DNA of 64,000 bases from Paenibacillus selenitireducens (GTDB taxonomy: Bacteria; Bacillota; Bacilli; Paenibacillales; Paenibacillaceae): the NCBI RefSeq assembly GCF_002021565.1, contig NZ_MSZX01000004.1:434027-498026 (forward strand), read 5' to 3'. Position numbers and translations under genes: made by a program. This document shows positions 49,940-58,930 of this stretch, one piece after another. The notes under the pieces were generated by a model, which made no database searches, was not told the origin of the DNA, and was given only the letters and a program-made list of their open reading frames with translations. The first letter of the stretch is position 1. Every line of letters begins with the position of its first letter.

Positions 49940-50143
49940 ATGCTTTGTCCTACCTTGTTAATAAAAGGAAAATATGATCCGATCTGCAGTGAATATCAAA
50001 CAGAAGAATTCATAAGAAATGTTAGAAACTCGACTGTAGAAATATTTAACAACTCTGCTCATATGCCTCGCCATGAGGAACCTGAGCTTTTTGCAGAAAC
50101 CATCAAAAATTTCGTTGATAAGAATATCTCATCTCTCAGCTAA
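49940..50143 (+). pseudogene. Alpha/beta hydrolase, C-terminal fragment
   Basis: CPTLLIKGKYDPICSEYQTE is the acid loop, IFNNSAHMPRHEEPELFAET the catalytic-His loop. No nucleophile part remains. The TAA stop (50141-50143) is inside the left half of the next attC-like repeat (CTC AGC TAA CGG). Confidence 0.75.
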
Positions 50144-50212
50144 CGGGATACGATAATAGGAGTATGCTATGAAGCAGCTCCTTCTTCTTTTGTTGAAGTA
50201 ACGGCAGGATAA
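50136..50212 (+). repeat. attC-like repeat, complete
   Basis: Left half CAGCTAACGGGATACGATAA, hairpin AGGAGTATGCTATGAAGCAGCTCCT with CTTCTTTTG, right half TTGAAGTAACGGCAGGATAA. Same hairpin subtype as 7128. Confidence 0.85.
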
Positions 50213-50269
50213 GGCAATGAAATCTCGAATAAGTCTACCGAATAGTCTTGGATGGATAGGAGAATATCG

Positions 50270-51274
50270 ATGGAAATGTTAGTTGATACTTCGAATAATG
50301 CGTTTCGTGAACTAAATGAGTACGTCTTAAAGATAAAAAATATGATTTCTGCATCAGCCGCATCCACTTATATAATTCAAAATGATTGTGTCGTAAATGA
50401 ATGGTATTCGGGGCGTCACGACAATACAGAAGGCAGTCGAATGGTTGATGCGGAGTCCAGGTTTAATGTTGCATCAGTCCGTAAAACATACTTAGGTTTC
50501 GCTGTTAGCCTCGCTCTATACGAGGGAAGAATTAAAAATTTAGATGACGATGTTACTGATTATCTAGATGATTTGGACGAACTTGTTTTAAAAGATACTA
50601 AAATACGTCATTTGCTTACGCATACTCACGGTCTCCAAGGTAGTGATAATCTTAACAAAAAGATTTTTCTGCCAGGGACGGATTGGAAGTATAACAACAC
50701 AGGTGTTAATTTGCTAATAAAAATTGTACAAAAGGTATTTGGTCAAACACTCGCATCGGTAATGGAAGAAAGACTGTTCTTACCCTACGGATTTACTGAA
50801 ACAGGTTGGATCAAAGAAAAATCGGAAAAATTAGTATGGCTGAATGAAAACTACAAGGATAATGAAGGCAATGATGCAAATCTTTTTGTTAGTACGAGGG
50901 AATTAGCCTATTGGGGTTATATTCATTTAACCAAAGGAAAAGTTAATGGAATGCAATTTGTTCCTAGCTCCATATTCGAACAAGTCAGTTCTATAGCTAC
51001 ACCACTAAACCTTAACGAGGCATTACCACGTCATGGATTTTTCTGGTGGATCCAGGACAAGTTTCGACCTTTATCGGAATTAGGAGACCAACTCCCCCAA
51101 AATACTTATCAGTCACTTGGTTTGTATGGAAATACGGTCTTGGTTATTCCTGAGTATAATGTTGTGGCAGTAAGAATGTTGAACCAAACCGAACGTAATC
51201 CTCCGCAATATGACTATATAAAAGACATTCAAACCTTCGGAAACATGGTTTGCAAATGTGTATTGTCACAATAA
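50270..51274 (+). CDS. Serine hydrolase of the beta-lactamase/class C PBP family
   Basis: 334 codons from ATG 50270, AGGAG 8 nt upstream. NVASVRKTYLGFA holds S-x-x-K as SVRK (nucleophile Ser about residue 77); YNNTGVNLL is the Y-x-N motif; HTHGLQ and GLYGNTVLVIP lie at the usual later positions. No signal peptide. Cytoplasmic esterase/peptidase is likely; a paralogue of 7685 and 57828. Confidence 0.85.
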   Translation: MEMLVDTSNNAFRELNEYVLKIKNMISASAASTYIIQNDCVVNEWYSGRHDNTEGSRMVDAESRFNVASVRKTYLGFAVSLALYEGRIKNLDDDVTDYLDDLDELVLKDTKIRHLLTHTHGLQGSDNLNKKIFLPGTDWKYNNTGVNLLIKIVQKVFGQTLASVMEERLFLPYGFTETGWIKEKSEKLVWLNENYKDNEGNDANLFVSTRELAYWGYIHLTKGKVNGMQFVPSSIFEQVSSIATPLNLNEALPRHGFFWWIQDKFRPLSELGDQLPQNTYQSLGLYGNTVLVIPEYNVVAVRMLNQTERNPPQYDYIKDIQTFGNMVCKCVLSQ

Positions 51275-51283
51275 AAAGCCCCG

Positions 51284-51312
51284 TTAAGCTGAACTGTATC
51301 AAAAGTAAGCAC
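51284..51312 (+). repeat. Second-type repeat remnant
   Basis: CGTTAAGCTGAACTGTATCA and AAAGTAAG match 13362-13390 (CGTTAAGCTGAACCATACCA, CAAGTAG). Confidence 0.5.
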
Positions 51313-51365
51313 AAATCACTTCAGATGATCAAAAGGATTTCTGCAATAGAGCGTCACGATAACGC

Positions 51366-51396
51366 TTGCACCTTACGCAACGTAAGGTTTTATAAT
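51366..51396 (+). promoter_or_regulatory. MerR-type promoter with 19-bp spacer
   Basis: TTGCAC (51366-51371), 19-bp spacer, TATAAT (51391-51396). The spacer holds the dyad CCTTACG-CAA-CGTAAGG (51371-51387), the classical arrangement that a MerR activator untwists. Confidence 0.9.
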
Positions 51397-51438
51397 AAAG
51401 ACACCGGTACATCGCTAGTGCCAGTGAGGAGATGGTTA

Positions 51439-51930
51439 ATGAAGAGTTATTGGAAGATCGGGGACCTCGCCAAGCTGACGGGGCTTACCGTACGAACCTT
51501 GCGGTTTTATGATCAAATCGGATTGTTCTCTTCATCCGGACAGACGGTATCCGGCCATAGGCTGTACAGTGAATCGGATTTGTCGCGTTTGCAACAGATT
51601 TTATCGCTTAAGGAGCTGGGGTTATCTCTCGAGGAGATTAAGTCGGCCTTAAGTGGCGGGCAAATCAGTCCGCTTGAGATCGTCAACCTGCAGATCAACC
51701 GAATCAAAGAGCAGATCAAATTGCAGCAGAAACTATTGGAGCAGCTAGGACATGTATCCAAGCTTATGCAGGGCAAGGCGCTATTAACTGTTGAAGATTT
51801 CACGAGCCTTCTGCAAGCGATGAAAATGGGATTTGAGAAGCCGGTCATGGAGCGGCAAATGATTTGGGAGCGACACTTGGATCTGTTGGGAGACTTTCTT
51901 ATCGAGGAGAGTGGAATGCCGAAATCTTAG
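51439..51930 (+). CDS. MerR family regulator
   Basis: 163 codons from ATG 51439 with GAGGAG upstream. SYWKIGDLAKLTGLTVRTLRFYDQIGLF is the winged helix, then SGHRLYSESDLSRLQQILSL and a long coiled coil (LEIVNLQINRIKEQIKLQQK). It starts an operon with two SRPBCC genes, and its own promoter has the MerR dyad, so it is self-regulated. Ligand unknown; no metal-binding Cys pattern. Confidence 0.85.
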   Translation: MKSYWKIGDLAKLTGLTVRTLRFYDQIGLFSSSGQTVSGHRLYSESDLSRLQQILSLKELGLSLEEIKSALSGGQISPLEIVNLQINRIKEQIKLQQKLLEQLGHVSKLMQGKALLTVEDFTSLLQAMKMGFEKPVMERQMIWERHLDLLGDFLIEESGMPKS

Positions 51931-51941
51931 GAGGGAAATCA

Positions 51942-52385
51942 ATGAACGAACGATTCGTCAAGCATGCAACCTTCGTCGTCGAGCGGACTTATGCCGCTTC
52001 GCCGGAGCGGGTTTACCAAGCCTGGGCCGACCCGATTGCCAAAGCCAAGTGGTTTTCGAAGCCGGACATCTTCGACTTTCAGGTTGGTGGACGCGAGTAC
52101 AGCAGCGATGGGCCGCCGGAAGGGCCGATCTTTATCTTCAACGCCAGTTACCAAGAGCTTGTTCCGGAGCAGCGCATTGTCTATACATACACCCTGGATT
52201 CGGGCGGAACACGCATCTCCGTCTCGATTACAACGGTCGAGCTGATCAAGGTGAAGGGTGGCACGAAACTGATTTTTACGGAGCAAGGAGCTTACTTTGA
52301 TGGACACGATACGCCGGAAGTTCGGGAACACGGTACAAACTTCATGTTGGACGCACTGGGTAAGATATTTGAAGGGGAGGTATGA
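51942..52385 (+). CDS. SRPBCC (AHSA1-like) domain protein
   Basis: 147 codons from ATG 51942, AGGAGGG upstream and 11 nt after the MerR stop. FVVERTYAASPERVYQAWADPIAKAKWF is the START/Bet v1 opening; FDFQVGGREYSSDGPPEGPI and VELIKVKGGTKLIFTEQGAY follow, with a C-terminal long helix. A lipid- or drug-sized ligand cavity is expected. It overlaps the next SRPBCC gene by 4 nt. Confidence 0.85.
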   Translation: MNERFVKHATFVVERTYAASPERVYQAWADPIAKAKWFSKPDIFDFQVGGREYSSDGPPEGPIFIFNASYQELVPEQRIVYTYTLDSGGTRISVSITTVELIKVKGGTKLIFTEQGAYFDGHDTPEVREHGTNFMLDALGKIFEGEV

Positions 52386-52828
52386 ACATGACATTTGGTG
52401 AAAATGAACTTATTGCTACACGCGAGTACGATGTCCCGCGGGAGCTCGTGTTTCGGGCCTGGACAACCCCCGATTTGCTAGCTCGTTGGTGGGGGCCACA
52501 TGGTTTCACCAATACGTTCCACGAGTGCGATGTAAGGTCAGGCGGCACGTGGCGATTCACCATGCATGGACCGAATGGCGTGGATTATCCGAACCATAAC
52601 GTCTTTGCTGAGATCGTGCCGTTTGAGCGGATCGTGCTTGACCATCTATCCGACCACGAATTTCGGGTAACGGCTACCTTCGAGGGCTTCGAAGGCCGCA
52701 CCAGGGTCACCATCCGTCAGCTTTTCAAGAAAAAAGAGGAGTTTGAACAAGCTAAGCCGTACTGCATAGAAGGTAATGAACAGAACCTTGATCGGCTTGG
52801 CAACCTGCTGGCGGAATTGGCCTCCTAG
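52382..52828 (+). CDS. SRPBCC (AHSA1-like) domain protein, second copy
   Basis: 148 codons; ATG 52382 overlaps the previous stop, preceded by GGGGAGG. LIATREYDVPRELVFRAWTTPDLLARWWGPHGF is the AHSA1 start with the W-W-G-P motif; GTWRFTMHGPNGVDYPNHNV and GRTRVTIRQLFKKKEEFEQA follow. It is a diverged paralogue of its neighbour. Together with the MerR gene this is a small ligand-response operon ended by a strong terminator. Confidence 0.85.
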   Translation: MNMTFGENELIATREYDVPRELVFRAWTTPDLLARWWGPHGFTNTFHECDVRSGGTWRFTMHGPNGVDYPNHNVFAEIVPFERIVLDHLSDHEFRVTATFEGFEGRTRVTIRQLFKKKEEFEQAKPYCIEGNEQNLDRLGNLLAELAS

Positions 52829-52918
52829 TTAGGCAATTTATATCGGAAGAACCGCTACTATATCTAGCAAAAGGGTTTCCACTAGCGGCAACCCCATTTG
52901 ACACTATCATGTGAAAAA

Positions 52919-52962
52919 GAAGAGGCATCTCGTAATCATTATTACGAAATGCCTCTTTAATT
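52919..52962 (+). terminator. Terminator of the MerR/SRPBCC operon
   Basis: AGAGGCATCTCGTAAT-CATT-ATTACGAAATGCCTCT followed by TTAATTT. Confidence 0.9.
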
Positions 52963-53163
52963 TGTCCCCAACGGATACTGTCTAACGAAATTGGATTGTT
53001 CCTTCATGGAACTTGATATTTCACCCCAGTTCTCATTCGGTGCCGAATATCTTTTGAAAGCGGTGACAAAAATGCTCAATAAATCGTAATTATCCCCATT
53101 CATCCATTCTTTGTGCCTCCTCTATAATGAAGCTGTGAGAAAAGATCAGGAGGTGTTGATAGC

Positions 53164-53460
53164 ATGCAAGCAGAGGTGTTTGGAAGCAAGCAAGAGGAGG
53201 TGGTTCGCAGAAGGCAAGTGAAGAAGCCAGGACGATTCAAAATGATGGATCAACTGGCACTGCAATCCATGGTCATACCTTCCGTCATCTTTTTATTTGT
53301 TTTCGCTTACATCCCCATGTACGATACGAGTGAAAACATAGGCTTACGAAATATTAACAAAAGATTAATGCTGTTTTATACGCAGGAAAAAGGTCTCTAT
53401 ATCGAGAGCTTGTTAGGAGAAGGAACAATCGTCTCCTTTGAGATCAGAAAACACACATAA
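53164..53460 (+). pseudogene. Fused remnant: LplB permease start joined to YesM kinase end
   Basis: ATG 53164 with AGGAGGTG upstream. Residues 1-52 match the N-terminus of LplB/YtcP-type sugar permeases (KKPGRFKMMDQLALQSMVIP, then IFLFVFAYIPMY). From DTSENIGLRNINKRLMLFYT to SLLGEGTIVSFEIRKHT it matches the ATP-binding end of a YesM-type histidine kinase (G-x-G-L-x-N, G-x-G-T). A deletion of several genes must have joined them in frame at about 53320. Confidence 0.8.
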
Positions 53461-53527
53461 TTTACATCGTATCGATAGAACCGAGACTTAAGCGAGTGGA
53501 AATGTTCCGTTTTTTTGCAATTTCCTC

Positions 53528-53558
53528 TTTAAACTGGAGTTACTCCATACTTTATAAT
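53528..53558 (+). promoter_or_regulatory. MerR-type promoter with 19-bp spacer
   Basis: TTTAAA (53528-53533), 19-bp spacer, TATAAT (53553-53558); dyad TGGAGT-T-ACTCCA (53535-53547) between them. Confidence 0.85.
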
Positions 53559-53634
53559 GATGGTAGAACGAAATATCCGCTACCAGCATCTGGACTGCGG
53601 CGTTAAGACTATCACGCTAAAAGGGGTGAATGAT

Positions 53635-54486
53635 ATGAACGGCTTCTCGATGATCAAGCTTACTTTCACCATTGGTGAGGTGTCGAAATTATTAGATATC
53701 CCGATCGACACCTTGCGCTACTATGACAAGATCGGATTGCTTCCGCCGCTCAAACGAGATGAAAACAAATACCGCTACTATGATCTGGAACAATTCGATT
53801 CTCTCATTACGATTCGAATGCTGCGCGCTATGGATGTTCCCATTGAGCAGATTCAGAGACTTCTGGCGGATCATAATCTTAAGGAGATACGATCATTGCT
53901 ATCCAGCAAGCAAAAAGATATTGAACGTCAGTTGATCTATTTAACGCAGTTATCTAAGAAGTTGGTGGCGTTGAATGAGCAGTTTCAGCGGTTTGAAGAT
54001 TCGGATACCATAGAATTGGTCAAACGGAGCTCAAGCTGGGTGCTGCTGACTGACTCGATCATGGAGAGTGGCGACAAGCGGCTTGGAAGCAAAGTGCAGC
54101 AGCAATTCCGCAGCATCAACGCCAATAAGGAATGGCTCGCTATCTGCCATATCATTTCCGTTGTGTCGATGGAGCATGTGATCGCGGGGCAATACCACAC
54201 GTATTTGAACAATGGGATATTGTCCACTTTTCCGATGGAGGGTGAAGCGGGAGGCTTCCAAAGGTTGGAGCCATGTTTATGTGCCCGAAAATATGCAGTG
54301 ATCGACAAAGAGCGTTATTCCGAGCTGGACCATCATTATGAGAAGATGAAAGCGTTTATCCATCGATGCGGTCTGCAGATCGCAGGGGATTCACTCGAAA
54401 TAAACCTATATAACCAGTACAACAAGCACTACATTGAAATTTACATACCTGTAGCTGAACAAGAAGGTGAGGGAGATGGATCATGA
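53635..54486 (+). CDS. MerR family regulator with effector-binding domain (BltR/BmrR-like)
   Basis: 283 codons from ATG 53635, AAGGGG upstream. Residues 8-75: KLTFTIGEVSKLLDIPIDTLRYYDKIGLLPP, winged helix. Coiled coil to about residue 125. Residues 130-275: effector domain with sheets such as LAICHIISVVSMEHVIAGQY and NLYNQYNKHYIEIYIPVAEQ, like the GyrI-type drug-binding fold of BmrR. It overlaps a GH5 gene by ATGA, an odd partner for a drug-type sensor: the ligand may be a glycolipid or sugar. Confidence 0.85.
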   Translation: MNGFSMIKLTFTIGEVSKLLDIPIDTLRYYDKIGLLPPLKRDENKYRYYDLEQFDSLITIRMLRAMDVPIEQIQRLLADHNLKEIRSLLSSKQKDIERQLIYLTQLSKKLVALNEQFQRFEDSDTIELVKRSSSWVLLTDSIMESGDKRLGSKVQQQFRSINANKEWLAICHIISVVSMEHVIAGQYHTYLNNGILSTFPMEGEAGGFQRLEPCLCARKYAVIDKERYSELDHHYEKMKAFIHRCGLQIAGDSLEINLYNQYNKHYIEIYIPVAEQEGEGDGS

Positions 54487-56000
54487 AGAAGCTAACGATT
54501 GACGGACAACGAATTGTGAATGAGGATGGGGAGCAGGTCATCTTAAGCGGTATAAATCTCGTTTGCAAAAATAAGTCATTAGGCTATGTGGAACCTTGCG
54601 ATGTAAGCCTATTCCAATGGTTTCAGGAACAGGGCTTCAATGTTATCCGTTTAGGCCTGATCTGGGATGGTGTGGAGCCCGAGCCAGGTATTTATGATGA
54701 TGTATACTTGAGCAGAATCAAACAGCAGATCAGATGGGCAGAGCAGCACCATCTCTACGTCTTTCTGGATATGCATCAGGACCTGTACAGCCAGCTTTAT
54801 GGAGACGGAGCGCCGGCGTGGGCCACTTTAACGGATGATCTGCCGCATATTGTCGGGGACATGTGGAGTGATGCTTATCTGAAAAGCCCAGCAGTGAATC
54901 GGGCTTTGGACCATTTTTGGCAAAACACGCCTGCTGCTGACGGAATTGGCCTACAGGATCATTATGAAGCGATGTGGAGGCATGTGGCTGCATTTTTCGC
55001 GGATTGCCCCAATGTGATCGGCTACGACATGATGAACGAACCTTACCCGGGGACGAGCGGGCAGCAGGTGTTTGGCGCCATGATCGCTGCTTATGCCGAA
55101 ACTGTCATGGGAATGAACGAGGTCGATATGGAGCAGATTGCTGTACTGTGGTTTGATGACGAGAAGAAGCAGGAGATACTGCAAGGCATGGCGGATATGG
55201 ACATATACCGAGTGTTGATGGATAGCGCGGAACAAGCCTCACAAGCCTTCGATCGGGATATACTCACTCCTTTCTTCAACAAGATCGCGGCAGCGGTTCG
55301 CTCCGTGGACTCTGATGGTTTCTTAATGCTGGAAACGAGCTATTTTACGAATATGGGGGTGGAATCTGGAATCGAGCTTGTGCAAAATCCGGATGGAACG
55401 ATAGCGCAACATCAGGTTTACGCACCACATGGTTATGATTTGGTCGTTGATACGGATCACTACGAGATTTATAACCAGGAGAGAGTAAACTTCATCTTTT
55501 CAACCCACCGCAAGGTTCAGACTCGTTTGAGCACGCCGGTTCTGATCGGCGAATGGGGTGCCTTTAATGCTCATCCAGCAACCTATGAGCTTGCAAAGGC
55601 AGTGAATTCTATTTTTGAGCAATATTTGTGGAGCAACACATTCTGGTGCTGGTATGACGGCTTCAAAGATACGCCTTTCGTAAAGGCGTTGAGACGCGGC
55701 TTTCCGCATACAACAGGAGGCGTGCTTATTGGCTACCACTATGATTACGATACGGAGATTGTTAAAGTCGAGTATATCCCAAGCGGGGGTGAGACGCGGA
55801 TCTACCATCCTCGCGCTGCTCTGCTTACAGCGGAAGATGTGCGGATTTCGGGAGCTGCGTCATATCAGATTGAACTGCATCCATACCCGAATACGGAGAG
55901 CGGATGGATTGCTGTCAGAGCTGAGAAGGGGGAAGGTCTGGTAACAATCATAGTTGGTACTAGTATTTCGAATTTAATCAACAGCGAAGTTCGTTATTAA
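54483..56000 (+). CDS. Glycoside hydrolase family 5, endoglycoceramidase-like
   Basis: 505 codons from ATG 54483, overlapping the MerR stop. Residues 1-380 are the GH5 barrel: DGQRIVNEDGEQVILSGINL at the start, FNVIRLGLIWDGVEPEPGIYD, FLDMHQDLYSQLYGDGAPAW (H-Q-D), YDMMNEPYPG with the acid/base Glu, VLIGEWGAFN with the nucleophile Glu. The last 80 residues are a beta domain as in endoglycoceramidases (ILSGINL and D-M-H-Q-D are typical). There is no signal peptide, so it acts in the cytoplasm on an imported glycoside. Confidence 0.85.
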   Translation: MKKLTIDGQRIVNEDGEQVILSGINLVCKNKSLGYVEPCDVSLFQWFQEQGFNVIRLGLIWDGVEPEPGIYDDVYLSRIKQQIRWAEQHHLYVFLDMHQDLYSQLYGDGAPAWATLTDDLPHIVGDMWSDAYLKSPAVNRALDHFWQNTPAADGIGLQDHYEAMWRHVAAFFADCPNVIGYDMMNEPYPGTSGQQVFGAMIAAYAETVMGMNEVDMEQIAVLWFDDEKKQEILQGMADMDIYRVLMDSAEQASQAFDRDILTPFFNKIAAAVRSVDSDGFLMLETSYFTNMGVESGIELVQNPDGTIAQHQVYAPHGYDLVVDTDHYEIYNQERVNFIFSTHRKVQTRLSTPVLIGEWGAFNAHPATYELAKAVNSIFEQYLWSNTFWCWYDGFKDTPFVKALRRGFPHTTGGVLIGYHYDYDTEIVKVEYIPSGGETRIYHPRAALLTAEDVRISGAASYQIELHPYPNTESGWIAVRAEKGEGLVTIIVGTSISNLINSEVRY

Positions 56001-56268
56001 GACGTTATGTAACAGTACTAAAAGGCAGGAAGATGCATATTAAAATAATTCTTGAATTACAAATAGCCCCATTTATACATACATGCTTTGCCTTTATGTT
56101 TATTTGCAAACTTAGATAACAATGAACATATCTGCTTATCAAGCCGCTTTTTAGCGTCTTTTTTCATTGTAACGAAACCTGTTTTCGAGTAGAACATTTT
56201 TTCAATTCGTAATATTGAGAAAAAAAGGGATTTGTATTAAAGTGAGTTATTTTTGATCTGATAGAAGG
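56001..56268. other. Intergenic region, no gene seen
   Basis: AT-rich, with AAGGCAG at 56021 but no repeat half. A weak dyad GCCGCTTTTTAGCG lies near 56141. No convincing frame on either strand. Confidence 0.4.
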
Positions 56269-57237
56269 GTGGATCATGAAATTGAATATGATAGAGATAC
56301 CTTTCGGAATATCCGACGAAATTTAGGATTAATTTTGGAACTAATCAATGATCATACTGATGTTTTACCTACTAGGGATCCTGCGCGTTCAAAACATGAA
56401 GTTAGAGGTGGGTACAAAATCGCAAGTAGGCGCGGTGCAAGGCTTGATGAAGTAGAAGTGTTCAATTTCTATTTCAAATTCAGAAGTCACTTACGAGGCG
56501 ATGGTATTGCGTTAATGTATCGAACCAATCATAACCAAGAGCGTATTATATTATTACCGGATAATACGGAGCGAAGATATTCAGACGAGCGTCGGAGTTA
56601 TCTTGGTGTAGCTAGGGGGTTGTTGTTCAGAGGTTGGATGGATTCAGATGAACAAAGTGAGTTGATCGAAAATCTACAGTTATTAAATGTTCATGAGCGA
56701 TGTGCCCAAAGCCTACAACATGAGTATGGGCATATCTTGCATTGGAGAGAGTTCGATCATCTTGGTATCCATTCGCCTCTAGATATATACGATTGGTTTG
56801 TGGAACATGGTTATTATGAACTTGTGGAGATGAGAATGCCTGGTTTTGAAAACAAATCAGCTTTGGATAAAGTATGGATTTTAAAAGAGGCATTCGTGGA
56901 AGATTACCGGATTTCCTTGGATTTATCGGATACGAATGGTAAGTTTATATTACCAAATAAGTTTTGCCACTTTGGAGATTTCCAGATGCCTGAATTATTA
57001 AGCGAAGGAGTGAAGATCATGAAAAAAATGATTGCCAATCAAATTGGTTCATCCCCAAGCCAGCGACCCACTTCTTCTTCGGAGATGGATTCACTCGAAG
57101 TAATTCGAAGGGTTTCTGATGAAGGGTTTAAAACCAAATGGAGAGCTGGTCAGAAACGTTCAAATCAAACAACTATGGATAAAGATCGTGCTGCGTTGAG
57201 ACAAATGAGTGAAGCGGCGATAAGTTTAGATATGTAA
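56269..57237 (+). CDS. Putative gluzincin-like metalloprotease (HExxH)
   Basis: 322 codons from GTG 56269; a stop lies 15 nt upstream, and the ribosome site (AGAAGG) touches the start. Residues 147-151 are HEYGH in AQSLQHEYGHILHWREFDHLG, and KEAFVEDYRISLDLS about 60 residues on gives a Glu at the third-ligand position, as in gluzincins. C-terminus is basic and flexible (FKTKWRAGQKRSNQTTMDKD). No signal, so intracellular. It could be a toxin- or phage-type protease of the kind that cleaves a regulator. Family not recognised by name. A terminator follows. Confidence 0.65.
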   Translation: MDHEIEYDRDTFRNIRRNLGLILELINDHTDVLPTRDPARSKHEVRGGYKIASRRGARLDEVEVFNFYFKFRSHLRGDGIALMYRTNHNQERIILLPDNTERRYSDERRSYLGVARGLLFRGWMDSDEQSELIENLQLLNVHERCAQSLQHEYGHILHWREFDHLGIHSPLDIYDWFVEHGYYELVEMRMPGFENKSALDKVWILKEAFVEDYRISLDLSDTNGKFILPNKFCHFGDFQMPELLSEGVKIMKKMIANQIGSSPSQRPTSSSEMDSLEVIRRVSDEGFKTKWRAGQKRSNQTTMDKDRAALRQMSEAAISLDM

Positions 57238-57244
57238 TCAACAG

Positions 57245-57275
57245 AGACCAGATAAATCTGGTCCTTTTTTTTTGC
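57245..57275 (+). terminator. Terminator
   Basis: GACCAGAT-AA-ATCTGGTC followed by CTTTTTTTTT. Confidence 0.9.
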
Positions 57276-57333
57276 TAGAGCTTGCAGTCAAAGATTTTGT
57301 TAGAAAATACAATCACACTTTAATCCTCCTTTG

Positions 57334-57477
57334 GTGTCGGCTGACAAGAACATTGTCCGAATGAAGACCCGCGTACCTAGCAATTCTGACTCGCAGGTGT
57401 TCAGATTGACTGCAAATGATGTCAAAACAGCGTATGTAAAATGGGATCCAAGATTTTGCTGGAAATTGACAATTTAA
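57334..57477 (+). pseudogene. Unrecognised coding fragment
   Basis: GTG 57334 to TAA 57477: SADKNIVRMKTRVPSNSDSQ, VFRLTANDVKTAYVKWDPRF. Protein-like; no ribosome site and no family. Probably the end of a lost gene. Confidence 0.3.
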
Positions 57478-57542
57478 GAGCATGACTCGTTCATCACAAT
57501 GCTGCCAAGAATAGAATTGATGAGGGACGATACAAGTAAGCA

Positions 57543-57619
57543 TTAAGCTAACGGACACGATAGTTCAATAACATCGTGGAGGCTGCCGAGGCGTTGAACT
57601 AACGGGCAGATTTGTTCAA
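57543..57619 (+). repeat. attC-like repeat, complete, short hairpin
   Basis: Left half TTAAGCTAACGGACACGATA, AGTTCAATAA, a small stem around GAGGCTGCCGAGGC, right half GTTGAACTAACGGGCAGATT. Inner arms GATAGTTCAA and TTGAACTAAC pair. Confidence 0.85.
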
Positions 57620-57827
57620 GCCCTTCACCGGAAGTGTACTTGTGCGGCACAAAATGGCAATGCCCTCTTCGTTTTGATGATCCCTCCTGAAAAAGAGAAT
57701 GACCCCTCAGAAAGGAGTCTTGGCACTAGTCACGAATATGATATATGTTCGATAATTTACTTGATTCGGTTCTTAAGCTCTAAAGAGCAGTAGTATTGAA
57801 GAAGAATGTTATATTTGAGGTGGTTAT

Positions 57828-58850
57828 ATGCAAGCGAGTGTTGTACAGAGGATTCGACTCGTTCGAGAAAATAACGATTTCTCTGGAACAGTTTTTGTTA
57901 AAGATGAATCGAATTCCTTGGTGGAGTTGAGTTTCGGATATGCAAATCGATCGGAACAATTATCAAATAATACATTGACTCGATATGGGATTGCTTCAGG
58001 ATGCAAGATTTTCACCGCCGTAGCTATTTGTCAGCTCGTTGAAAGCGGGAAACTATCCTTCGATTCAAGGATCAAAGACTGCGTTGATTTTGACTTCCCG
58101 TATTTCGATGAAGAAGTAACAATTCATCATCTTCTAACGCACACTTCGGGAAAACCAGACTACTTTGATGAAGAGATTATGGATGACTTCGAAGAGTTGT
58201 GGCGTGAGACACCTATGTACCACATAAGAAAACTTAAGGATTTCTTACCGCTGTTTCAGGACAGACCAATGAAATTCGATGTTGGAACGCAATTTAGTTA
58301 TAATAATGCAGGTTATATTTTGTTGGGCTTGATCGTTGAAGCGGCGACTCAACATAGTTTTACCGAATTTGTTCACGAAAATATTTTTAACAAAGTTGGT
58401 ATGAGTAGGTCAGGTTATTTTGAGTTCGATACTCTTCCATCAAACACAGCACAAGGGTATATCGACTTCTCGGATGGTACGTGGAAGACAAACATCTATT
58501 CTTTGCCTGCCAAAGGCGGTTCTGACGGTGGAGCATTTGTAACTGTTAATGACATGGAAAAGTTCTGGGAAGCACTTGTGACACATCAGTTACTAAGCCC
58601 TTCGACCACTCAGAGAATGCTTACTGCTCATGCAAAGGTCGATAACGGAGACAATTTTTACGGATATGGAGTCTGGATCGCGAAAAATGAAAAAGATGAA
58701 ATCGTAAAGTATCACGTAATGGGCTACGATCCTGGCGTGAGCTTCCATTCTGCCTATTATCCACGTAAATCGATTAAAGCCGTTGTGTGTTCAAATAGGT
58801 CATCGGGTGCGTATGACATGATGGAATGTATTGATGACGAGATTTTTTAG
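57828..58850 (+). CDS. Serine hydrolase of the beta-lactamase/class C PBP family
   Basis: 340 codons from ATG 57828. GIASGCKIFTAVAICQLVES is the S-x-x-K block as SGCK (n.b. S-G-C-K); YNNAGYILLG is the Y-x-N; HLLTHTSGKPDYF and YHVMGYDPGVSFHS follow as in esterase-type members. No signal peptide. Related to genes at 7685 and 50270 and to the fragment at 63595. Confidence 0.85.
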   Translation: MQASVVQRIRLVRENNDFSGTVFVKDESNSLVELSFGYANRSEQLSNNTLTRYGIASGCKIFTAVAICQLVESGKLSFDSRIKDCVDFDFPYFDEEVTIHHLLTHTSGKPDYFDEEIMDDFEELWRETPMYHIRKLKDFLPLFQDRPMKFDVGTQFSYNNAGYILLGLIVEAATQHSFTEFVHENIFNKVGMSRSGYFEFDTLPSNTAQGYIDFSDGTWKTNIYSLPAKGGSDGGAFVTVNDMEKFWEALVTHQLLSPSTTQRMLTAHAKVDNGDNFYGYGVWIAKNEKDEIVKYHVMGYDPGVSFHSAYYPRKSIKAVVCSNRSSGAYDMMECIDDEIF

Positions 58851-58930
58851 TCCATTTCGAGTTGATTCTTCTTCAGGTAACGGTGGCTCAAAGTTGAATA
58901 AAGCGTGCATAGATAGGATCTTCCCACAAA

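Noticed and set aside
51911-52300. Alternative frame ORF of 129 codons within the SRPBCC gene
   Set aside because: High Arg/Cys content and no family match; the other frame has clear START-domain motifs and a strong ribosome site.
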